Below are positions 16,524 to 23,371 of a stretch of DNA of 64,000 nucleotides, piece by piece. The translations under genes were made by a program, and so were the position numbers. This DNA comes from Oxalobacteraceae bacterium (GTDB lineage: Bacteria; Pseudomonadota; Gammaproteobacteria; Burkholderiales; Burkholderiaceae_D): assembly GCA_013284265.1 (NCBI GenBank), contig JABTBR010000039.1, positions 1 through 64,000 on the forward strand, written 5' to 3'. Below the pieces are notes generated by a model. The model worked only from the letters and a program-made list of their open reading frames with translations. It did not search any database and was not told where the DNA came from. The first letter of the stretch is position 1; each line of letters begins with the position of its first letter.

Positions 16524-17603
16524 ATGGACGAGCGTATATTTTTATACAAAGCGGGTCAGCCGATTCCCGAGTGGGATTTGCGGCATCGTCTGCCGACGGA
16601 TAGAGCGGTCGGGCCAGAATGCAAGGACACTGCCACCATATTTCGGATCAACTCGACCTATATGGATGTGACCGACCAACCGTATATGTATAAGCAAATG
16701 TTGGCTGGAGGGGTGCTTGTCTTGACTGTTTTTAGCGGGGGGCTTATGTGCGTGGCACAAGTCGCACCTTCGCTTGCCGATACTGACTATAGCGGCATCA
16801 TGATTTTTTTTTGGCTGTTCATCGTTTCTGTCATCACAGGTTTTTGTTATACGGCCTTCAAATTCGGCCGCGACGAATTCTTTTCCCTCAAGCGCAGGCC
16901 AATCCGTTTTAATCGGCGGGAGCAGAAGATCTATACGATACGGCGCCGCCGTTTCTTCGCCAAGCCGGGTGAGGGCGACGAGACGTGGGAGGTGCCCTGG
17001 AATGCGCAATCGATCTTCTGCATGCATAGGAGCGACATGGCATCTGACAACTCCTATCATATTCGTCATTACACGGTCGACGAGCAAGGCAACGTGATGC
17101 GCGCCTTCGCCATTGGGCGCCAGTGGGAAGGACGGAAGAACGTGCAGGGTTTGCTATCGCAATGGAATTACTGGTGCGAGTACATGAACAGCGGACCGGC
17201 TGACCTGCCTCCGCCACCATTGTTTTTCAGCGAGCGCGAGGACATGCGAGAGAGCTTCCTGTTCTGCATGTATGAGATGGGTTTTACCGCCAGCAGCATC
17301 TTCCGCATTATTATGATGCCCTTTATCCTGCTGTTCACTAGCCACCGCCTGATGGCGTTGTGGACTTGCCGCGATCCGGTGTGGCCGAAAACCGTCGAGG
17401 CGGTTAGTGCCATCGTGCATGGTGATACCTACGATCAGCCGCGCGGCGATACGCCTGTAGGCTGGGCCGAAACCGCCATCGCACGCGCGCGACACGAGTG
17501 GCCGTTCGACCCAAAACGTCAAGTGAAGCAATGGCGCGGCGAGCCGGATGCTGCGAAGAACGCCTTACTATGGACGGAAGATACGCCGCCCAATGCGATA
17601 TAA
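16524..17603 (+). CDS. DUF6708-type membrane protein, candidate immunity protein
   Basis: A 359-residue protein starting 2 bases after the effector stop. Two membrane helices lie near residues 57-78 (QMLAGGVLVLTVFSGGLMCV) and 90-112 (IMIFFWLFIVSVITGFCYTA), and a third hydrophobic stretch lies near 250-275 (IFRIIMMPFILLFTS). Between them is the DUF6708 pattern RRPIRFNRREQKIYTIRRRR and WEVPWNAQSIFCMHR. Such proteins are found with type VI effectors; protection of the producer's membrane from the effector is a reasonable inference from position and topology, not a demonstrated role. Confidence 0.75.
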   Translation: MDERIFLYKAGQPIPEWDLRHRLPTDRAVGPECKDTATIFRINSTYMDVTDQPYMYKQMLAGGVLVLTVFSGGLMCVAQVAPSLADTDYSGIMIFFWLFIVSVITGFCYTAFKFGRDEFFSLKRRPIRFNRREQKIYTIRRRRFFAKPGEGDETWEVPWNAQSIFCMHRSDMASDNSYHIRHYTVDEQGNVMRAFAIGRQWEGRKNVQGLLSQWNYWCEYMNSGPADLPPPPLFFSEREDMRESFLFCMYEMGFTASSIFRIIMMPFILLFTSHRLMALWTCRDPVWPKTVEAVSAIVHGDTYDQPRGDTPVGWAETAIARARHEWPFDPKRQVKQWRGEPDAAKNALLWTEDTPPNAI

Positions 17604-17616
17604 AAAGGGGGCAGCG

Positions 17617-18783
17617 ATGAAGGATACCAAAGGAATTGGTTTGAGTCGCTTGGGTCGCCGCTGGCTGCTTGCAGCGGTCTTGCTAGTCAGTGCCACCGGA
17701 TATATTTATGCTCACCGTCATACCGGGTTCATTCGAATTCGCTATTTTGATCTTCCTGCGTTTGATCCGCACCGCAAGGATTTCATCTGCGTTCATCAGG
17801 CTACAGCTCCGCTCGACCCCGAAGCGAACCAATGGTTTGAGCAGGGGATGGTACTGGTCAGCGAAGACAAAGAAGAGGATGAACGAGATTATAAAGCTGC
17901 TATCGCTCTATGGAGCAAAGCGGCACAGCGCAAGCACTGGAAGGCGCAAGAGAGTCTCGCCATGTCGTATCTACATGGCGAGGGCGTTGAAAGCGATCGC
18001 GAAAAGGCATTTGAATTGATCCAGGAAGCCATGGCCCGAGGTGAACCGAAAGCTTGGGAACTCATGGGGAAGTTACAAGGTTTTCGTGATCGCGAGCTTC
18101 ATGCTGACAGAATGGGCTCATATGCCTTCACGCAGAGAGCTGCCGATTTGGGTGATCCCGAGGCACTGACATATATTGGCGAAAATTTACTCTTCCCTCT
18201 TGATAACAATGAGGCTGGAGTCTGGAACAACCGAAAAGTCGGCTTGCAAATGTTGGAATGTGCACTTGCTCAAGGACATGGAGCCGCGGCAAGAAGGCTT
18301 GGCCTGGAATATGAGCGAAAAAATACCACGGAGGATATTCGCCGCGCTCTGACCTACTTTCAGGCCGGCGTTAAAGCTGGTAATAAGGACAGTGCAGATG
18401 CCCTTCGTGATACCTTCCGAGTTGGTCCCGTACCGGATATTCTGGCCCCCTTCTCTGACCGCTATCGCGAGCGCCGCTACGTAGTTTTCAGTCAGGCACT
18501 ATATGACTTCCCGTGGTTACGATTCCCCAATCTGGATAAAATTCTCCCTCTACCACCGGCCAAGCTGCCGGATTGGGACGGTAATCGAGACCACTTACTG
18601 ATGGCCGCTATGGCGCCGGGCATCACACCACCCCAAGCTGTACCTGTTTTGGAGGGAGGAGCCGTAGAAGTTGTAGAGGAAGACCCACGCTTGGTCGAAG
18701 CGCGAAACGGACTTCAGTTGCTGCTGAATAAGACGATGAATGATGCATTGAAAAGACTGGATCGAGAGAAAACACATCCGTGA
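17617..18783 (+). CDS. Sel1-like repeat protein (DUF6396 type) of the effector module
   Basis: A 388-residue protein starting at 17617 (AAGGGGG upstream), 13 bases after the DUF6708 gene. One N-terminal membrane segment (RRWLLAAVLLVSATGYIYAH) would anchor it with the bulk in the periplasm. Sel1/TPR-like helical repeats run from about residue 80 to 270 (AAIALWSKAAQRKHWKAQES, MSYLHGEGVESDREKAFELI, MLECALAQGHGAAARRLGL). A C-terminal 110-residue part has no clear motif. Proteins of this class recur beside DUF6708 genes in type VI modules, as immunity or accessory partners. This completes a four-gene plus-strand operon. Confidence 0.78.
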   Translation: MKDTKGIGLSRLGRRWLLAAVLLVSATGYIYAHRHTGFIRIRYFDLPAFDPHRKDFICVHQATAPLDPEANQWFEQGMVLVSEDKEEDERDYKAAIALWSKAAQRKHWKAQESLAMSYLHGEGVESDREKAFELIQEAMARGEPKAWELMGKLQGFRDRELHADRMGSYAFTQRAADLGDPEALTYIGENLLFPLDNNEAGVWNNRKVGLQMLECALAQGHGAAARRLGLEYERKNTTEDIRRALTYFQAGVKAGNKDSADALRDTFRVGPVPDILAPFSDRYRERRYVVFSQALYDFPWLRFPNLDKILPLPPAKLPDWDGNRDHLLMAAMAPGITPPQAVPVLEGGAVEVVEEDPRLVEARNGLQLLLNKTMNDALKRLDREKTHP

Positions 18784-18823
18784 TTAAGTGAGCTGGGCGG
18801 TCTTTACAGCGATGCCACTGTCA

Positions 18824-19603
18824 TCAAATCTCCACAATAAAGTTGGGATCGAAATGCTCGTTCTCGATGCCGCCGCCACGCGTCATGTATCCGCAGGGGT
18901 TGCAGACGACCCGGCATTTGTCGATGGCGTAGTCGGCTGAATCATGCATATGCCCGTGCACCCACAGGTCCGCTTTTGCAGCCACCTCATCCAGTCGCGA
19001 AGCATAGGAAGCGGACGTTTTATCGTGCGCATATTGCTCAGCTACCGAGCCCATCGAAGGCGCCATGTGCGTGATCACGACTGTCTTGCCTGGGAATGGC
19101 TCGTCCAGCTTTTTGATCAACCAGGCCTTCTGCATCGTGTGGAACCGGGCTGTGTCGGCTGCGCGCAGTTTTCGGTATCCCTGCTTGGCGAGACGGATGC
19201 GTTTGTAGTCCGACATGACGGCTTCTGCCTCGCGCATCGCGGCCTGGCGATCATCGTCCCCAAACAGCTGGAAGTCGGTCCACATCGTGGCGCCCAGGAA
19301 TCGGACCTGATCCTGTATGTACTCGCCGCAATGGAGGAAGTGGACGTTGCCGCTGGCAAGGCTGAGTGCTGCGAGCTCGTCTTGCACCGAGTCCAGATTG
19401 TGCCCATATCCCTCATGGTTTCCGTGCACATACAGTACGGGAATGCCCTCAAAATTCCGGGCTGCCCACGTCACGGCCGTCGCGCCGGTGTCGATATCGC
19501 CAGCGAGGATGACGATGTCCGGCTGACTGAGGGCAGGGTCGATTTTCGGCGCCTGATCGCGCCACAGTTCGAGGTGAAGATCAGACAGGATCAGAAGGCG
19601 CAT
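18824..19603 (-). CDS. Calcineurin-like metallophosphoesterase
   Basis: A 259-residue enzyme with all metal-binding motifs: ILSDLHLE (D-x-H), LAGDIDTG (GD), HGNHEGYG (GNHE), VITHMAPS (H) and HGHMHDSADY (GHxH). There is no signal peptide, so it is cytoplasmic. Its substrate is unknown; phosphodiesters or phosphoproteins are typical. It is convergent with the type VI module, separated by 40 bases. An alternative role in the module is unlikely because of the opposite orientation. Confidence 0.9.
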   Translation of the reverse strand: MRLLILSDLHLELWRDQAPKIDPALSQPDIVILAGDIDTGATAVTWAARNFEGIPVLYVHGNHEGYGHNLDSVQDELAALSLASGNVHFLHCGEYIQDQVRFLGATMWTDFQLFGDDDRQAAMREAEAVMSDYKRIRLAKQGYRKLRAADTARFHTMQKAWLIKKLDEPFPGKTVVITHMAPSMGSVAEQYAHDKTSASYASRLDEVAAKADLWVHGHMHDSADYAIDKCRVVCNPCGYMTRGGGIENEHFDPNFIVEI

Positions 19604-19650
19604 GGGACTGCCCTAAAAATCAAAATACGAGGGAACAGTCTACGCTCCTC

Positions 19651-21156
19651 TTAATCCGGGAAGCGCTCGTTGATCGCCAGCGCCTGATCGATATTGGCGC
19701 ACAGCAGCTCGACATACACGGGATCGAGATGGTGGCCGGACACTTCGCGCAGGTGGCCGATGACTTGCTCGATCGGCCAGGCATCCTTGTAGCAGCGCTT
19801 GTGCATCAGCGCGTCGAACACGTCGGCGACGGCGACGATGCGCGCATACAGATGGATTTCTTCGCCCTTGAGGCCCTGCGGATAGCCGCTGCCGTCGAAT
19901 TTTTCGTGGTGCTGGTGGGCGATGACGGCGGCCGCCTTCAGGATAGGCCGGGTCGAGCCATCGAGGATGGACATGCCCACCGTCGGGTGCTGCTTCATGA
20001 TTTCCCATTCGGCCGCGTCGAGCTTGCCCGGCTTGAGCAGCACCGCGTCCGGGGTGGCGATCTTGCCGATGTCGTGCATCGGCGCGGCATGCTTGAGTAC
20101 GGCCGTTTCATCGTCGGGCATGCCGGCCGCCTGGGCCAGCAGGTGGCAGACTTCGGACATGCGGCGCACGTGGTTGCCCGCCTCGTTCGAGCGCGATTCG
20201 ACCACATCGCCCAGGCGCAGGATCAGCTCGGCCTGGGTGTCGGTGATTTCCTGGGTCAGCAGGATGTTGTCGAAGGCGATCGCCACGCCGGAGCAGAACA
20301 CTTCGAGCAGCTTGGCGTCGATCTCGGAGATTTCTTCCACGCCTTTGAGGATCAGCAGCGAAGCCTTGCCGCTGCTGTTGGGGAAGTAGCCGACATAGGT
20401 GTCGCCGTGCACGCGCGAGATCTTGTTGCTCTTGGCTTCGTCCAGCTGGGCCAGCACTTCCTCGCTGAGGATGGAGCTGTCGTCGCCGCCGATCTGGGCC
20501 AGGATTTCGTATTCGTTTTCGCCGCTGATGGCGGTGGCGCCGCGCAGGCGCAGCAGCATGCTGTTTTCCAGCCGCAGCAGGGCCACGACCTGCTGCAGCA
20601 GGCCGCTGGCGAAGTCTTTCAGATTGCGCTGCTGGAAGATGTGGGCCGAGGCGGCGATCACGCGCTCCAGGCCTTCGCGGTAGTTGAGCTGGGCGCGCCG
20701 GGCTTCCTCCACCTTCATGATGTCGCGGTAGGCACGCAGCGCGGCGAAGGTGGTGGTAAACAGCTTGGTGCGGTCGAGTTCGGTCTTTTCCTTGTAATCG
20801 TTGATGTCGTAGTTGACGATCACGCGTTCTTCCGGCGCCTGGCCGGGCTGGCCGGTGCGCAGCACGATGCGGGTGAACTGGTTGTTCAAGTCCTGGCGCA
20901 TCCAGCGCGCCACTTCCAGGCCGGCGTCTTCCGATTCCATCACCACGTCCAGGAACACCAGCGCGATATCGCTCTCGCGCGCCAGCACTTCCTTCGCTTC
21001 GGCGCCGCTGTAGGCATGCACAAAGCTCAGCGCGCGTCCGTCCAGGCGGAAGCGGTTCAGCGTGAGCTTGGTGATGTCATGGATGTCGGGCTCGTCGTCG
21101 ACGAGCAGGACTTTCCATGGGGCCAGCTTGGGCGTTGCTGATGACAGAAAAGACAT
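19651..21156 (-). CDS. Response regulator with DUF3369 and HD-GYP domains (c-di-GMP phosphodiesterase)
   Basis: About 501 residues from the ATG at 21156. Receiver domain at 10-140 with ALVFLDVVMES (phospho-Asp) and VLLVDDEPDIHD acidic pocket. DUF3369 region from about 155 to 300. HD-GYP domain from about 320: LKHAAPMHDIGKIATPDAVL (HD), HQHHEKFDGSGYPQGLKGEE (H, HDGxGYP) and VAVADVFDAL. The intact motif suggests hydrolysis of cyclic di-GMP, controlled by phosphorylation. No sensor kinase is adjacent. A TTG start nine codons earlier is possible, but GCGGAA precedes the ATG. Confidence 0.92.
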   Translation of the reverse strand: MSFLSSATPKLAPWKVLLVDDEPDIHDITKLTLNRFRLDGRALSFVHAYSGAEAKEVLARESDIALVFLDVVMESEDAGLEVARWMRQDLNNQFTRIVLRTGQPGQAPEERVIVNYDINDYKEKTELDRTKLFTTTFAALRAYRDIMKVEEARRAQLNYREGLERVIAASAHIFQQRNLKDFASGLLQQVVALLRLENSMLLRLRGATAISGENEYEILAQIGGDDSSILSEEVLAQLDEAKSNKISRVHGDTYVGYFPNSSGKASLLILKGVEEISEIDAKLLEVFCSGVAIAFDNILLTQEITDTQAELILRLGDVVESRSNEAGNHVRRMSEVCHLLAQAAGMPDDETAVLKHAAPMHDIGKIATPDAVLLKPGKLDAAEWEIMKQHPTVGMSILDGSTRPILKAAAVIAHQHHEKFDGSGYPQGLKGEEIHLYARIVAVADVFDALMHKRCYKDAWPIEQVIGHLREVSGHHLDPVYVELLCANIDQALAINERFPD

Positions 21157-21667
21157 AGGGACAAGTTCCGCAAAATGGCACAACTAAGTCAATGCAAAAG
21201 GCGCTGGCGGCGCGGCGGGCATCTGCCATCCGGTGGGCCAGCGGTGTGCGATTGCCGGGCACACGATTTCGATTGTAGTCCGAGCTTTAGCTATTAACAA
21301 CAGGCAATAAAAATTCCAGAAGGGAGGGCGCGGTTTGCGGCAGCGCGACAACACTTCCCTGTCTTTTTCACAAAGCAAATGCTTTAAATAGTATTCGATT
21401 TGAAACAATACTTCGTTTTTAGCAATATTGCTACGACTTTGTGGTTTTTTTGAGAAGACTTCGCTTGCCCTCATCTTCCGCGTGTGAAGGCGCCGATGCA
21501 AGCGCTGTTTGCTTGCCCAGGCTTTGTGTTGGCGCAAGAAGCGTACAAATTCGTGACAGAAGTAACAAAGAGCATCATTGGCTGCGCGGTCTTGTCAAAA
21601 GGCTTATATTGACTTTGGAGCCGGCGCCCGTGCGTCGGCCGGATCACCCTATTAAGGAGTGTGTGCA
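21157..21667. other. Divergent intergenic region, AT-rich
   Basis: About 510 bases between the HD-GYP gene and the DUF3016 gene. It is AT-rich around 21350-21440, with a run of T. It probably carries the promoters of both genes. An open frame on the minus strand (21184-21537) has no recognisable features and I do not believe it. Confidence 0.5.
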
Positions 21668-22171
21668 ATGTCTGTCATTCGTCAAACCATGCTGGCCGCC
21701 GCCCTGGCGCTGCTGGCCAGCGGCGCCGCGATGGCGCAAGTGTCGGTCGATTTTGTGAAGCCCGAAAGCTTTAGCGATGTGCCGTTCTCGACAGTGCAGC
21801 GCGAGCAGTTGCAGAAGGATCTGGCGGCCCATTTCGAGCAGCTGGGCAAGCGCTTGCCGGCCGGCCAGAGCCTGAAACTGGCGGTGCTCGATGTGGACCT
21901 GGCTGGCCGCATGAAGCCGGTGCGCCGCGCCACCGAGGACATCCGTGTGCTGAACGGCGGCGCTGACTGGCCGCGCATGGTGCTGCGCTACAGCCTGGAG
22001 CAGGATGGCAAGGTGCTGCGCAGCGGCGAGGCCAAGCTGGCCAATATGAACTATCAGATGGGCATCAACCGCTATGGCGACAGCGAACCGCTGCGCTATG
22101 AAAAGCAGATGATCGATGAGTGGTTCGGCAAGGAGTTCGCCGCGCCTAAAGTGGCCGGCAAGAGTCAATAA
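21668..22171 (+). CDS. DUF3016 periplasmic protein
   Basis: A 167-residue exported protein. The ATG at 21668 has AAGGAG eight bases upstream. Signal peptide: RQTMLAAALALLASGAAMAQ. The mature part contains VSVDFVKPESFSDVPFS, LAVLDVDLAGRMKP and DIRVLNGGADWPRMVLRY, the DUF3016 signature, and ends EWFGKEFAAPK. The family is widespread in proteobacteria with no known function. It appears monocistronic, and it converges on the thioesterase gene 31 bases downstream. Confidence 0.88.
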   Translation: MSVIRQTMLAAALALLASGAAMAQVSVDFVKPESFSDVPFSTVQREQLQKDLAAHFEQLGKRLPAGQSLKLAVLDVDLAGRMKPVRRATEDIRVLNGGADWPRMVLRYSLEQDGKVLRSGEAKLANMNYQMGINRYGDSEPLRYEKQMIDEWFGKEFAAPKVAGKSQ

Positions 22172-22202
22172 GCGTCAATCAGGGCGGCCGGGCGCCCCTG
22201 CC

Positions 22203-22646
22203 TCAGTCGAGGAAGTTGACGCGGCTGAACTTGGCCAGGAATTCTTCCGGGATCGGCATCACCTGGCTGAGTTTGTAGTTGAAGAAGACGAAGCCGGACT
22301 TGGCCATGGCAATCAGGGTGGCGTCGCGCGGACGCGTGATGCGGAAAGTGATGTCGCCGCCGTATTTATTGAAGTCCATCACGCCCACCTCGAACAGCAA
22401 CTGGTCGCGCGCATGGGCTTCGGCCTTGTAGGTGGTGGCCAGGTCGGTGACGATGATGCCGGTGCCGTCGGTGCCCGTGTCCTGGATGCCGGCGTCGAAC
22501 AGGAAGCGTGCGCGGGCTTCCGAAATCATCGAGATCATGGAATCGTTGCCCAGGTGGTTGGCGCCGTTGATGTCGGTGACGCGCACGGTCAGCTGGGTGG
22601 AAAAGTAGTATTGGTCTTCAGGAAAATCCAGTTGCAGGCGGGCCAT
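22203..22646 (-). CDS. Hotdog-fold acyl-CoA thioesterase
   Basis: A 147-residue protein of the 4HBT class. VRVTDINGANHLGNDSMISM holds the usual D-x-N-x-H-xx-N active-site helix start, followed by ARARFLFDAGI. DATLIAMAKSGFVFFNYKL is the central beta strand pair. It should hydrolyse an acyl-CoA or related thioester in the cytoplasm. The substrate is not readable. AAGAGAAC lies before the start. It ends tail to tail with the DUF3016 gene. Confidence 0.85.
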   Translation of the reverse strand: MARLQLDFPEDQYYFSTQLTVRVTDINGANHLGNDSMISMISEARARFLFDAGIQDTGTDGTGIIVTDLATTYKAEAHARDQLLFEVGVMDFNKYGGDITFRITRPRDATLIAMAKSGFVFFNYKLSQVMPIPEEFLAKFSRVNFLD

Positions 22647-22698
22647 GTTTGTTCTCTTGCGGGGATAAAGGGGATATTGTAAGCCGGCGCGCCCGCTT

Positions 22699-22998
22699 GC
22701 CTGCCTACATCGCCTTGCGCACGATGCGGTAAACCGCGCCGATGCTGTTCAAAAGATACAGTTCGCCCTGGGCATCCTGCCCGAACGATTGCACATTGCC
22801 CGCGCCGGCAATGCCCCAGTCGCTTTGCCCGGAGACGGCGCCGTCGCGGTAGACAAAGCTCGTCAAGTATCCCTTGCAGTAATCCGAATAGAAATAATGC
22901 CCGGCCAGCTAGGCGGCACGCACGCGCTGGGCAAACTCGCCAAGGACGAGGCGATCGCCGTGACGGTGGAAAACACCAGCAGCGCGCGGGGCGATGCC
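22699..22998. repeat. Chimeric duplication scar from two downstream genes
   Basis: 22699-22910 matches 29080-29291, the 3' end of the PQQ-type sugar dehydrogenase gene and its flank, without gaps and with about six mismatches. It joins directly to 22912-22998, which matches 25259-25345 inside the PEP-CTERM repeat gene with about five mismatches. The joint has the geometry of a tandem-duplication junction whose two flanks were later deleted. Neither fragment is a working gene. 22999-23371 is leader sequence for the next gene; TATAAT at 23204-23209 may be its -10 box. Confidence 0.85.
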
Positions 22999-23371
22999 CC
23001 CCCTTGTTGCTGCCGAAAAATTTTGCACTAAAGTAACGTGGCGTGCAGGAGACATTTCCGGCGATGCCATGCGCTCCCGGCCGCGTCCCATTTTTTTTGC
23101 GACGCCCCTGCACATTGTCGATTGACGTCCCAGGCGCGGAAAACCATCCCATTCAGATCAGTGATGACGGGGAAATTGTTCCGCTCGCTGGTGATATCAA
23201 AGCTATAATTGCCGTTCTTTTGTGACATCAATTATTTTTTTGACAGCCACACCGGGCGCGTTTTCAGTGCGTGCCCCGGAGGACAGTGCCTGCGGTCGCC
23301 CCCGAGTTCTGTGTGCGTCGGGCCAGCGTAGCGTTGGTTTGGCATGTACCCACCCAACCTGACTATTACCC

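Noticed and set aside
21184..21537. A 117-codon minus-strand ORF upstream of the HD-GYP gene
   Set aside because: No ribosome-binding site, no motif and an AT-rich context; treated as promoter region.
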